Shown one piece after another: positions 25,041 to 38,048 of a DNA stretch of 64,000 nt. The stretch is from Acestrorhynchus altus (lineage: Eukaryota > Chordata > Actinopteri > Characiformes > Acestrorhynchidae). Positions within the stretch are counted from its first letter, which is position 1. The number at the start of each line of letters is the position of its first letter. The stretch is from assembly GCA_034509495.1 (NCBI GenBank), contig CM067509.1, positions 1,033,680-1,097,679 on the forward strand. Reading direction: 5' to 3'. The notes beneath the pieces were generated by a model. It saw only the letters and a list, made by a program, of their open reading frames with translations. It made no database searches and was not told the origin of the DNA. The translations under genes and the position numbers were made by a program.

Positions 25041-25971
25041 AAAGGCTAAAGATTAAGAAGTCCTTTGTGTCAAAGGACACATAATTAGACGTATAGTTTA
25101 TTTCCTTAATAAATATCAAACAGCACATTTCTTGGAACTGAAAATGAAATCTGAATATGAATATGTGTCACCAGCATAAGAAAATTCATAAACATGAGAT
25201 AAAATGGCTTTTTTTATTTAGTTTCAATGTTTGATGCTACAATTTTATATCATAAAAGCTTTGATTTTTGGTCCAAATCTATAGGGAGGAGCCTAATATG
25301 CAGTGTTAAGTCCTAAAATATACCATGGCTCTCAAAGTACTGCAGACCCACCCAGCCCTTAGTTCTTGTTGCAGTTTAGCTCTTGACTCCTCAAACAATA
25401 CAGTGTAGCACACCACTGCCATGTTGGACTGCATTGGGTTTCCCAAAAGCGATCTTTATCTCTACTGGAGGTCCAAGGCCTCATTCAAAAGGAGACCAAA
25501 ATACAAGGTGTGCATTTCAATTTCCTGTTTCTGGCTTCAAGCTGGCCTGCAAGCTGGTGGTTGAGGGAGAAGGTCAAACAGTTGGGTAAACTTGCATCTA
25601 TCATGTGGCAAATTGGAGCAGAAGTATCAGGAGGCTGAGAGGTTTCTCCTTAATATTCACTGCAAGTTACATAATCAAACACAAACGTGATCATTTCAAG
25701 GGTCACAAACCGGGAATAGATTTTCATTTTTATGTGAACCTGATTAAATCCCACTGTTTAACAGCCATCGTTAGAACCAATGTCCTTTACTTTAGAACCT
25801 GAGAGCAAGGCTTTGTGGACAGTTATGTTTTCTAGGCTTTATAACTCTATAATGATATGGTACATATAAAAATAAAATCTACAAATCCAGACCAAACAAC
25901 TACTAAAATGCACTGAATTAAATCCCAGTTTAAGTGCCAACAGAGCCTCCAGTGCATGTTTACTGCTCTGT

Positions 25972-27135
25972 CCACATACACATGTTCAACCACATACACA
26001 TGTTCAACACCTGTCCACATACACATGTTCAACCACATACACATGTTCCACACATGTTCAGCCACATACACATGTTCAACACCTGTCCACATACACATGT
26101 TCAACCACATACACATGTTCAACACATGTCCACATACACATGTTCAACCACATACACATGTTCAACACCTGTCCACATACACATGTTCAGCCACATACAC
26201 ATGTTCAACACCTGTCCACATACACATGTTCAACACCTGTCCACATACACATGTTCAACCACATACACATGTTCAATACATGTCCACATACACATGTTCA
26301 ACCACATACACATGTTCAACACCTGTCCACATACACATGTTCAACCACATACACATGTTCAACACCTGTCCACATACACATGTTCAACCACATACACATG
26401 TTCAACACCTGTCCACATACACATGTTCAACCACATACACATGTTCAACACCTGTCCACATACACATGTTCAACCACATACACATGTTCCACACATGTTC
26501 AGCCACATACACATGTTCAACACCTGTCCACATACACATGTTCAACCACATACACATGTTCAACACATGTCCACATACACATGTTCAACCACATACACAT
26601 GTTCAACACCTGTCCACATACACATGTTCAGCCACATACACATGTTCAACACCTGTCCACATACACATGTTCAACACCTGTCCACATACACATGTTCAAC
26701 CACATACACATGTTCAATACATGTCCACATACACATGTTCAACCACATACACATGTTCAACACCTGTCCACATACACATGTTCAACCACATACACATGTT
26801 CAACACCTGTCCACATACACATGTTCAACCACATACACATGTTCAACACCTGTCCACATACACATGTTCAACCACATACACATGTTCAACACCTGTCCAC
26901 ATACACATGTTCAACCACATACACATGTTCAACACCTGTCCACATACACATGTTCAACCACATACACATGTTCAACACCTGTCCACATACACATGTTCAA
27001 CCACATACACATGTTCAACACCTGTCCACATACACATGTTCAACCACATACACATGTTCAACACATGTCCACATACACGTTCAACACATGTCCACATACA
27101 CATGTTCAACACCTGTCCACATACACATGTTCAAC
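25972..27135. repeat. 43-bp-unit minisatellite with 441-bp higher-order duplication
   Basis: The array is built from ccacatacacatgttcaa (18 bp) and the same block plus cacctgt (25 bp), about 27 periods. Variant blocks (ttccacacatgttcagcc at 26047 and 26488; gttcaatacatg at 26271 and 26712) recur exactly 441 bp apart, showing a recent in-array duplication. The unit length modulo 3 is 1, so all three plus frames stay open with the same peptide pattern. Confidence 0.92.
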
Positions 27136-27279
27136 CTGCATGCAGGCACTCACTGGTCAATTAGGGGTGTGGGGGGTGAGAAGGGAGGGGCTGCCTGCCA
27201 TCTTTCTTTGCTCACACAGTGTTCAAATAATATGATACATAAATAACAAAACAAAAAAATCAAGGATATTCAGGTTGTT

Positions 27280-28530
27280 TTTTTCACTTTATTTGGACTA
27301 CGGAAGACAATGTCTTAAGATATGGAATCCCACAAGGCTCTATGTTAGGACTTCCACTGTTCACACATTACATGCTGCCCCCCGGCACAGTAATAAACAG
27401 ACATGGCATTAACTTCCACTGTTATGCATACGATAATTATGTATCAGTCAAACCTGCTGATGAACCTAGATTAAAGAAGATGGTGGACTGTATAAAAGAT
27501 GATCTTGGATGTTGGACTTCCTCCTTCTAAATAATAACAAAACAGAGGTCCTCCTTTTGGGTCCTAAAATTGTAAGAAATAAATGATCAGATTTAATGTT
27601 AAATCTGGCTGATTTCTCAGTTGTACCTCCCTCAGCAGCAAAAAAACAAAATAATTGATTCCGATTTTTCATTTGAGCAACACATAGTTAATATTACTAG
27701 AACAGCTTTTCTTCACCTTCGTAATTTTCCAAGTTAAGAAAAGACCTGCGGTTACATGATGCTGAAAAACCCGTGCATGATTTCATCACCTCAAGCCTAG
27801 ATTATTACAATACACTCGTCAGGTTGTTCAAGCAGGAACCTAAATAGACTTCAGTCAGTTCAAAATGCTGCAGCCAGGGTCCGACTAAAACTGACCATAT
27901 CAGTCCAATCTTATCAGCACTGCACTGGCTTCCAGTCAAATTCCAATTTTATTTGATTATAAAATTCTTTTCCTTGCACATAAAGCCCTACATGAGCTCA
28001 CTCCTGAGTACCTGCAAGATCTAATCTCCCATTCTGAGACATCATGATCACTCAGATCACAGGGTGCTGGTTTCCTACTAGTTCCCAGAATTCAGAAGGT
28101 CTCAGCAGGGAGAAGATCCTTTTCTCACAAAGCCCCCCAGCTCTGGAATAACCTTCCAGATAATATTCGGGATGCAGAAACAGTCTCAGTCTTCAGGTCT
28201 AGGCTGAATTCTTACTTGTTCAGTGTAGCATTTGGTCATTAATGTCTTAGCTTTTTACAGGCTGCAGATCCAGGGGTTCATGGACATAGAGATTTATGGT
28301 AAACTGGGATGTTGGTGTTGCCGTCTGACTCCTTCTCATGATGACACAGGTTTGTGACGGTGGAGTGGTTGGACGCCAGTGTCTCAGGATGCTCCCATGC
28401 TTATGTTTCCTTCTGGTTCTCTCCTTAGTTCGGCTGTTATAGTCCGATCTGCTGGAGTCACTCGCCACACTAATGGACATTGAGCTCCTCTGCTCCATCT
28501 GAGAAAGAGCAAGAGCTCCCTGCTCACCAC
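27280..28530 (+). pseudogene. degenerate LINE fragment (second, different lineage)
   Basis: The plus strand encodes YGIPQGSMLGLPLF, HGINFHCYAYDNYV (the FHCYADDTQ block with the catalytic ADD changed to AYD) and LLNNNKTEVLLLGPK, followed by LRNF, RLQSVQNAAARV and SPPALE-type blocks in shifting frames. The tail (tcatggacatagagatttat, tccgatctgctggagtcact) matches the 3' UTR of a fish LINE I recall. Many stops make it a clear pseudogene. Confidence 0.78.
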
Positions 28531-29759
28531 TTCACATTGAAGGTTAATATCTTCACTGGACAGTGTATATGTGAACAATAGCAACATTTCTGCAAAACCA
28601 GCTGATTGTCCTTTGTTCTGAACTGCAAATAAACAACCTAATCAATAACACTACTAATGTAGTGGGGTAGTGCTCGCAGAACCTTCATATCATCTGCAGA
28701 ACTGCCACAACAAAACATATTTCAAGACAAATCCGCATCAGCCTCCTTCATTATCATGGGAATTCCATTATTCCTTATTGCTCAGAAGAAACTGAAAGGA
28801 ACAACAATAACTACAACAAAATGAAGCCCACGTTCCCAGCATTCCAGGAACCACCAGGTCTGGTTAAAGTAATAATCTTCTGTAATTCCTCACCCAGATG
28901 GAAGCATTTTCTCTGGAGCAAATTACGTTAGGACGGGCTTTGAGGCTTCACGAGGAGCCGCAAAGTCTTGGCTTTGCCACGAACTGAGCATCGGGCTGCG
29001 ATAAAGCCCAGATAATAGTCACTAAGCAGATGAGGTCATGACCTTTCAGGCTCAGGGGAGAACCTTAAGTAATGTGTCAGGGTGAAAGCTTCATGTAACT
29101 AAGACAGCCCACATACAACGGTGCCTGGCTCGGGTTTCAGGCCCACAGGTGTCCATGTGCTCCTCACAGAAGCATCTTGTGCAATGTTATCTCTTGTTCA
29201 GGAGCCTGACTTTGCCCACCTAGACCTTCCACTGTCATCTGCTCCGGGCGAGGATAACATCAGGACCCCCGAAGCAGGGGCAGACAGTGTGTGATAAAAC
29301 CTTTCCCAGGTTCTTAGAGCAGGACTGTGAATGTAGAGGTGGTGCATTCATTATATATGAATTACAGAGTTCAGATGAACCAGTGGAGAAATGTCTTTCC
29401 ATCAGAACATGAGGAGAAGAGAAGGTAGAAGCTCTAAAGCTGTGCCAGGCCGTCTGCTACGAGCAGCACCTGTCATCGCTCTGCTCACCCACAAGCAGTC
29501 TTCACATGAACATGGAAGTTGCGGTCGCTTGTTTGTGTGTGGAAGAATCTTCCCTTTTGTTGTAGGAGGATGGCGGTGCATCAGAGCAGGTAATGACCTG
29601 TCTTGCTCAATGTTTGCCAATAGGTTGTAGAGTCTGAACCTGACTGTTCATTCCAGGATTGGATGGGGTTTAGACGTCGTTTTCCAATCCAGTCTTCAAA
29701 ATAAGATTATTATTCTAATTATTTACTTGTTTATTCATTTTATCTCAAATCATCAAGCC

Positions 29760-29950
29760 CGGTTAGGACTCTCCCCCTATCATATACGATGGGTCCAACA
29801 CTCCAAGGGGTGAAGATAAGCACATGCCTCCTCCAACGGAATAGGCACAGATGCCTGTGGTGACCAGGATCACAGTGAGTACGATATGGGGAGAGAGCGC
29901 CATCTACCCACATCTAGTGCATAGCGCATTAGCCCTGCATTTTTAATATA
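29760..29950 (-). repeat. SINE-like repeat family X, copy 3 (internally deleted)
   Basis: The copy has aagcacatgcctcctcc joined to gatatggggagagagcgcca and tctacccacatct, with the GC-rich middle of copy 1 lost. It ends gcatagcgcattagccctgc, which resembles an inverted tRNA A-box region. Confidence 0.5.
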
Positions 29951-30346
29951 GCTACATAAATCACAAATAGGGATGCAGTGGATCTGGATCGGGGCCAGGC
30001 TGGGCATTTCTAACGGATCAGATACACGCTTTTAAAGTTGTGATCTAGTTTCGATCCTCTGATTTTCATCTGCCATGAGCAGCTTCTCAGAAGGTAACAA
30101 AATAACTGCAACGTGGAACTAATTTTAACAACAGTGGAATCGGAAATGCTGTATCTGTGGTAATTGAGCTTCCACTGTTCCTAGCACGGTGCAATCAGTT
30201 CATAGCTTTTACAGACAGTGTTGTCCTAAAATTCCGTACCGTTCTCCGTGCTGATTTGGGACATCAGTGATTTACAGCTGGTTAGAAAGGAAAGTATAAT
30301 AGAATTCTCCATTCCACCAGTGGTGACATTTAGTTACGTGTTAAAG

Positions 30347-30665
30347 TAAGGGTGGCACGGTGGGTGCAGTGGATAGTGCTGTTGCCTCACAGCAAGAAGG
30401 ACCTGGGTTTCTGTTGCATGTTCTGTTGCATGTTCTCCCCGCTTGGGTTTCCTCCGGGTACTCCGGTTTCCCCCACAGTCCAAAGACATGCATGGTAGGT
30501 CAATTGGTGACTCTAAAGTGGCCCTTAGGATGTGCATGTCTGCGCCCTATGATGGATTAGCGCCCTGTTAGGGTTGTTTCCTGCCCTTGCGCTCAGAGTT
30601 GCCGGCTGGGCACCGGCTTTGTGTGACCCTATTCAGGAATAAGCGGTTCAGAAAATGGATGGATG
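30347..30665 (+). repeat. tRNA-like SINE with 9-bp target-site duplication
   Basis: The copy starts ggtggcacggtgggtgcagt, runs through ctccgggtactccggttt and ccacagtccaaagacatgca, and ends in atggatggatgg. Perfect 9-bp direct repeats gtgttaaag flank it (30338-30346 and 30666-30674). Related sequences are common in fish and have a tRNA-like head; here the B-box region is eroded. Confidence 0.65.
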
Positions 30666-30699
30666 GTGTTAAAGGAACCTAGAGCTGAAGATATGAATA

Positions 30700-33300
30700 C
30701 ACTGCCAATACTAGAGTTTATCTTTACTTCCTCAATAAAATCAATCAGTGTTTCACTCGGAGGGTTAACAACAGGGTTGGAAATAGGCTTGTAAAACCGC
30801 ATCTGAGCATTTGTTACAAAAAAACATGGAACGTAGCTTTTCAGCATTCAAAACAAAAAGCACTGCCTTCTGAAACTTACTCTAGCTTTTGGCACAGCAC
30901 GTCAACAGTGGTTCCCCGCCTACACATCAAAAACAAACGGTAAAGAAGACCACTGGCCTGGTTGCTAGTACCAAGTCCTGCTCTGGCGTTTACCCCAAAA
31001 GCACCATCAAGCAATCTTTACATGGCAGTAATGCTCAAGTCCATGAGTTACAGCGGACCTCCCCCTTCCAACGGCTGTCGAGCACACTGACACTGTGGTT
31101 CGGTCCCAGTTCTATTCCAGTCAAGTGTGCACAAAGTGTGCGTTCTTCATCGCACGTCTTTTGATCGCAGCACCAGTGGTGAGCTCTGAAACTGGAACGT
31201 CCTCTCTGCACAGCACAGAACCCCCAGTCTTATTGTTGGCTGACTTCCATGTCATCTCATTACTACAGGTCAGCGTCTCGCCGGGACCTGAGAGGGTGGA
31301 GTTAAAGAGAGGCGGTGACTGGAAGGCCACGGAGGCCTGGGTCAGCAGCCCGGTAGTTCCTCACCAAGCTCCTGCCAGGTGGGTAAGTCTAGCCCAGGTC
31401 AGCAACGTGATATTCCAAGGCCGGGAAACAGCCTGTGAATGGCGGGTTCTCCCACTGGAGGGAACGAAATGTAAATCCTCTCCTGTGACTTCCCTAGAAA
31501 CCTGTCAGACAAGATTTCGCACAGGTTGGAGAAGTGAAAGGGGAATGAGCTGGGAGCTTCTGCAGGCCTGCCCATTGTGTGTTTGCTTCAGGCAGCTGAA
31601 CGGCAGTATTTGGCCCAGCAGAGAAAGAAAGGAACAGGAACATTAACCTGAAGTTCAAGCAACACTCAAAAATTTGGGGTCCATGGGGGCTATCTGACAT
31701 ATATAGACCTAAAATTCTAGGAACGTATAAAAAGAAATAAAGTATAATAAACATGTAAAAATACTAGTGCAGCTGAAAAAATAGAATTATGTGAATGATT
31801 TTTTTTTGTTAATAATTTAATAATTTAATTCAAAAAGTTAAACTGTCATTTATGTGATATTCATTACATTTAATATACATATATTTCAAGCTTTTGTATA
31901 TTTTATTAGGTGTAACTGATATAGAGAGCTCACAATATCACTTTTATTTTTCACTTACACCAGTATCAATAAAGAATTACCGAATATTGATCAATTTGAT
32001 TATATTTGTGTTAAAAAATATTGAGCTTTAAAATAAGCTGCTTTAATTGCAGCACTTAAAGAATATGTAAAAGTATGCGATAATGCTTTGTTTAAAATAT
32101 TTAAAGACCATTAAAGCCCATTAAATGGCTCATTCTTGATCAAAATTTCATTGAAAAAGGTAAATTCATATTTTATATTCATAAGATGTAAAGTGTCTCT
32201 TGTTTTTTACTTTTCAAACCTTGCATTCATCTGGTCCAGTTCCCACTGCAGTTAAGTGAGCACCTTAATGAACTTCATCCTGCCATCATCACCTACGTGG
32301 ACTGTGCTTCTCTATGCTTGACACTGATTGGTCTGTGAGCGGTGCATGTCAGCATTTTGTTAACGTGGTGATTTTCCAGGCATCGTGCCAAACTCTGCCT
32401 CCTTGCCAGACTCGGACTCCCTTCGTGTGCAGGCAGGTTGCACGGCGTAGGGAACGTGGTGGACTGCCCTCTGATTCCTTTCATTTCTGTTGATAAATAA
32501 GGGTTTATTGTACAGTTACAATAAATACAGGAATTGCAGAATACCCACAATGCTGTGTGTCACGTGCACACAGAGGGGTGTCCTGTAATTGGTCCGAAAG
32601 TTCACCGCATCCACACGGAAAAAAACAGACCGTGTTCAGTTCAGCTGATCTGGGCTGAGATCAACTTTTTAAGTTGGACCAAATTTTGCAACGGTGATGC
32701 AGAAGGTGGTCCAAGGTACTGTTAAAACTTGATTTAAGTGTTAACATGTCTTTAAGCCTTATTTTAGAGATAGTTTTAACTATCTAACAAAAGTTTATTA
32801 GAATTAACAGACAGATTTTATACAAAATATCTAGAAAAGATCTGAATAAATGCATTCCTTCAGTCAGTAAATGAGTATAAATGTCCAGGATGACTTATTA
32901 TAAGCCTCGTTTGGACTGTTTATGTCCCTCTGAATGTACTGCAGCAGTAACACGAATAACCTACATTTACTAAATGTAGAGATTTCTTAGTTTCGCTAAT
33001 TTCTGAAACTGGCTCACTGGTTGCTGTTTTTCATTTCAAAATTGTACAAAAATCGTGTCTCAACTGGTTTGAGCAGTTTTGAGTCAAGCGTTTGGCAAAG
33101 TCCCCATGAACCTCTGAGATAAAAGCTAAAATTTAGTTCCATTCACTATAAACCCGTGGGTTTTTGTCATGAAGATGAATCCTAAGGTTTAACGTTGGTC
33201 CAGCACCCCACGCTGTGCCTGTGGGTAACAGGGGCTGCATCTAAGAGCCTGTAGCCAACTTTGCTTGACTCATTACAAAACTTAATATCAGTTTTTAAGT
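30700..33300. other. no gene recognised
   Basis: A 183-codon plus-strand frame (31095-31646) overlaps other open frames and matches no family I know. 31660-32250 is AT-rich. No supported feature. Confidence 0.45.
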
Positions 33301-33308
33301 TTGAGTTT

Positions 33309-33437
33309 TAGATTCCGGACTATAATCCGCACCCAGTGAAATGACCTATATTAGAAAAAAACACTGCACCTCATTATAAGACGCAGGGTTTAAAGTGTGG
33401 ACAAAAAGTAGTGGCTTATAGTCCGGAAAATACGGTA
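33309..33437. mobile_element. palindromic MITE, copy 2
   Basis: Same orientation and interior as the 13288 copy (cacctcattataagacgcag, ggcttatagtccggaaaata) but shortened at its left end. The right end cggaaaatacggta is intact. Confidence 0.7.
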
Positions 33438-33964
33438 ATTAGGAGAAACTTATTAAACACAGAGCCACTAATTTTGGCTAATTTTACTCCTTCTATCCAA
33501 TCACTGCACTGACATGTACACACTCACAGACTCACTGAATGGACTTTCACTCTCTCGTCACATGCCATATGGTGGTGAACCGCTCACAGTGCAGCTGCCC
33601 AAAAGCAGAAGGGTCAAGACGGATCAGAATCACAGTCTGGCTAATTGAAACCCTACAAGCACACACTCTCTGCTCCACCACAGTTCTTTTGAAGTGCTCC
33701 ACTTCAACTGGATAATTTCTTAATCCCCTCCTCAACCACTTGGCGCACAAGAAGATCCAAAGAACGGGTCTCGTAGCTCGCGGTCTCTCTGAGAAACGTC
33801 GGTGTGTGAGAACACAACAGAATGAAGAACCTCAGTGTGAAGTCTGTTGGGGTGTGTGGGATTCACTAGGAGGTAACTGTGGTGACCCTTACGAACGGGG
33901 AGCGGACAACTGTTCACCTTCATTATGTCACCATAACACATATACACAAGTATGGTGTATCAAT

Positions 33965-34190
33965 CAACCACATGGAGTGCCATAGCGATCCTTTGGCAGT
34001 GGCATAGCAACCACTAAGGAACTCCATAGCAACCACCAACACCATAGCAAATAGGCAAGAAAGGAAACCAATTTGTTATACAATAACAAAAACAAAACAA
34101 CAACATAGCAACCACCTGGCAGCCAAGAATACCACAGCAACTGCACAGCAACAACCTTGAAACCACCTGGGATACCATTCAAATGACTGA
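33965..34190. repeat. catagcaaccac-type tandem repeat
   Basis: Degenerate catagcaaccac / acaccatagcaa units occur across 33980-34170 with an interrupted AAC-rich middle. Similar tagcaaccac minisatellites are common in fish. Confidence 0.7.
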
Positions 34191-34746
34191 CCACATATCC
34201 ACACCCTGGCCACTGCCTAGTTACTGAAAATGTGTTACGCAGCCCTAAATTCCATACACATCAACCCATCTGCATCGCTTAAGGATCCCTTGCTGTATCG
34301 CAGCAAAGTGGCCAATGCAGCATCTGTGTAAAGAGACAATATCTACTGTACAGTGTGACGGTTCCCCAAACTGGGCATCACAGACATGGCTCATGGGGAA
34401 GTCAGCAGAACAGATCTTAAAAGGTCGGGTCACATGTCCATCAGTCCTCTTTCATCAAGGCAAAAAGACAAGCACTTGACTCGCTTGCTGACTCTCTGGG
34501 ACCACAAAGGGAACCAATCCTGCTTCGACGTTAAGAGAGTAACTCTCGCACCCTCGCTCCCCACCCCTCTCTCCCTGCCTCTTCCTTTGATCTCCTTCAT
34601 ATTTCCCCCTTATCTGCCCCCCTTTACTAGATTTCATGCCTCTGAAGCAGAAATTTTGCCCCTCACTGCAAACCCTGATCCTAGAACTCTGTCCTGTTTA
34701 TATTGCTGCTTTCTGTTCCAGCTCTGCGGATTATAACTCTTAATAT

Positions 34747-34922
34747 TACCGTATTTTCCAGACTATAAGCCGCTATTTTTTTCCACACTTTAAACCATGC
34801 AGCTTATAATGAGGTGCAGCTTTTTCTTCTTATATATGTTATATATATGTTATATACAGGGTTTTTTTTTTAAACTTTGTAGATGCAGCTTCCGGTGCAG
34901 CTTATAATCCAGAAAATACGGT
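34747..34922. mobile_element. palindromic MITE, copy 3
   Basis: The copy is full length and opposite in orientation to copies 1 and 2. It begins taccgtattttccagac and ends ccagaaaatacggt. The interior cagcttataatgaggtgcag block is conserved with the 63007 copy. It lies about 1.3 kb from copy 2, making an inverted pair. Confidence 0.75.
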
Positions 34923-37059
34923 CATTTAAATATAAAAATGATAATTTATCGATTGCAGTAAACAGCCGTGTGTGTTGATGGTTATTTATTGTTCGTAGGA
35001 GAGGTTAGACAGGGTGCTGTGAAACATTCGCCACAGATGCTGTTATGATATATCAAATTTCAGGTGTATTTCAATTTATTTGTCGCATCAGTTGTTTGTT
35101 CTGACGGAACAAATACATGCTAAGAGCCGCGACTTACATGAGAATCATTAATAATTATTAATACTAAAAAATGGGACATTAGAAGGTTATCTTAAATATG
35201 TAAAGATGGTCTATGCAGGCTGTTTAACTTTGTACAGAGATTATATATCTTTTTCACAGATTTGAGTTTTAGGGCACATATTTATATAAAGGAGGTTGGT
35301 GATTGGCGATTGGTCCAGCGATGTAAACAAAGCCATCTAATACCTCTTTATATTTTCACACATAAAACAATCCCCTAATTTAGATCAGCCTCCTAATACT
35401 AGTCAGCTTCCAAATCTAAACTCTCAAATATTTTTACAATCATTTCATCTGACAGTTTTAAAATGTATCTCAGCCGATTTGTTTGTTTTTATTTCCTTCA
35501 TTTTAGTTTTACTTCAATAAATCATTTTTTTTCTCACAGTCCCAGGAGCTGTAACTGCTCTTCTGCAAAGTACTGGCTTTAAACCATGCTAGATACCACA
35601 CTTTCCAGTTGTCCGTTGACTTCTACTTCCCATTAGACCCACTGATTATGATCCAGTCTGGCTCACCGGCTACTCATTTGACTGATTTGATAGTAATATG
35701 AAATTAAATGACCAATACCATTAACATACCAACAGCAGCAGCCGCTTCTAGGAGGCAACAAGCCCTGCCTCGGTAGTGGCTGTCAGGGAAACTTACAGTA
35801 CGACTATGTCCACTTTAAACGCGCACGGTTAATCCTGCTGCTTCAGGCCAAAAAATGTGGCTGAAGGTTTAAGTGGCCAGCTGACCTTCTCCAATCGGGG
35901 CATCTCCTCTTTCCCCCATTGTTGTTTAAGGGTTAAGCCCCTCTGGAGGGCACTGGTCAATCCCTTTGAAGGGTGACTAAGATGTGCCACTTTTTTGGTG
36001 CTCGGGCCAGGGTGGGGAGCATACGAGGAACCATAACACGGAGGGATAAAATATCCCGACGGCAGCTGCAGGGAAACGGGGGACGGGAGGGTGGGACAAG
36101 GGGTTAAAACGGGACGGCCACAGCACACAGAAAAAGCAGAGCCAGATCATTGAAATTTTGCAAGCAAGGGATTTGCCTTCTCTCTTTTATCTCTCAGGAA
36201 AGTATGAATCCCCCCAACAAAGATTTTCCACACTGTCTTACAGCGTTAAAGGCTTTAAGGACCATAGCAAAAGTGTGTCATGTGACTATTTGTTGGTCAC
36301 CAACCTCCCAGCAGTGATGTCTCTGCAATATAATGCTTAACTGGCCCTTTAATGGTTCGGTCACAGTCCCAGCATTCTGAATCTGGATCTTACGGACCTT
36401 AGCAGAGTACATTTTTGGCAGTTGCATGTATTTCTGTTTACACACAACGAGCTGAAAGAGGGTCAAACTGATATATCTGAGAAAAGGGGGTCTGAATTCC
36501 AAAAAATCATTCCACTGCTAATGCCTCAGGAAGACAACATGCAAGAACAGAGCCGGTGCAGAGCAGAGGCCTACTCAGCTCCTTAGAACCGTGGGTGAAA
36601 AATAGGGGAGAGGAAATGTGTCATATCTTGCCACAGTTTAATAGAAGCGTGGACTCGACACTTGACACATCTATCACATCCACTGCTGGGATCCACAGCT
36701 TTATTATCTTCTAAAACCATGACGAGTTTGTCTACTTGGACAAAAAAAAGAGAGGACGCATCATTAGACATGGAGCACAAAGGTTCAGAGCAGCAGGTTC
36801 TGTAGCCCAAAGTAAGAGAAGGGTGATCGTTTTTGTGTAGAATGACTCTGTAACTTCAGGAAAATGCTTCAAACACTTCAAGCCTTATGTCGCAGTGGTT
36901 TAGATCCTTCAAATGTACAACTTACAACAAAGAGGAGGAATACGACAGATTTAATTCTATACACAGAATAGAATTAAATACAGCTGATGAAGGCATTTTA
37001 ATAGACTGGGAATCAGCTATTTTAGGTTCATATTCATTTTTGGGGTTTTTTTTGTGTTT
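34923..37059. other. no gene recognised
   Basis: Mixed composition. A moderately GC-rich patch at 35830-36130 has no coding or splice signals that I can support. Confidence 0.45.
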
Positions 37060-37750
37060 TGGGGGATTTTTATGCCACCATCGAGAGCATCCTCACAAGG
37101 AACTCTGTGGCCTGGTTTGGAAACAGCACCAAACGGGACAGACCGACCCTGAAAAGAGTGGTGTGCTCTGCTGAGCACATCGTGAGGACAACACTTCCAG
37201 ATCTGCAGACTATCTATAACAAGCGGTGCTGGTGGAAAGCCATGAAGATCGTGAAGGACCTCAGTCATCCTAACAATGGGACAGCTGTCTCACTGAGATC
37301 CACCACAGAGAGGATGAGACTGAGCTTCTTCCCTCAGGCTATTCGGACTCTGAACCGGATCCAACTTCATTTTTAGCCCAAAATCCCACATCTCACATCA
37401 TAACTCACCAATTCACCAACACTGTTTATACAACATCATGTGGCAAAGCATCTCTCAGGGTTCCTACACAACTGGAACTATTCGCACACCTACCTCCACT
37501 AAATGATTTCCTTCCTCATAATCACTCAGTCTCAGAGTTTAGTTATTTAGTTTATTATTTCTTTATTTTTTTTTCTACTCATTGCACATATTTATTCTGT
37601 TTATTCTGGTTACCCTCTCCCCCACCTTCTCCCTTCTCCCTCTATTGATCTGTGGGTGCAGACACTCGTAAAAAAGCATTTCGCTGCATGTTGTACTGTG
37701 TATAACTATGTATGTGATGAATAAATGGAACCTTGAACCTTGAACGTTCA
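37060..37750 (+). pseudogene. 3' end of an L2/CR1-like LINE
   Basis: The frame at 37059-37376 encodes FYATIESILTRNSVAWFGN, KRVVCSAEHIV and RRCWWKAMKIVKDLSHP-like blocks (the copy has KRCWW), the conserved C-terminus after the reverse transcriptase. A ~370 bp 3' UTR follows, ending in short ccttgaac repeats (37732-37746), typical of L2-type tails. The copy is 5' truncated. Confidence 0.82.
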
Positions 37751-38010
37751 CAATGGAAACATAAACAGGCACTTTCAGCAACCTGCATGGGATGCATGGC
37801 TGTTATACAGTCGATTTTTCACCTATTTTATCATGTTTTACAATAAAAAAACATGAATGAATCAATGTTTCTGTTCACTTTTTGGGAAATAATGTGAAGC
37901 CTCATTAGTAGTGAACATCACATAAGAGCAGAAACCGCGGTAAGTGTTTACGGAGGCTATGTCTTATGGAGTCCATGCGTTCACAGGTCACACGAGAAGA
38001 ACATACACAA

Positions 38011-38048
38011 TATTAGACAGGTGGCTTTAATGTTATGGCTGATCAGTG
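38011..38048 (+). repeat. terminal fragment of a fish DNA transposon
   Basis: The segment ends ttaatgttatggctgatcag, the same terminus as the relic ending at 14810. Only the end is preserved. Confidence 0.45.

Noticed and set aside
25972..27135. Possible CRISPR-like array
   Set aside because: Repeats are contiguous with no unique spacers, and the genome is a vertebrate one.
25934..27246. Three overlapping plus-strand frames of 368-433 codons with HMFNTCP/HTHVQ repeats
   Set aside because: They are the same 43-bp minisatellite read in three frames; no start context, splice sites or non-repeat coding flank.
31095..31646. 183-codon plus-strand open frame
   Set aside because: No recognisable domain; three competing frames overlap it; no splice evidence.
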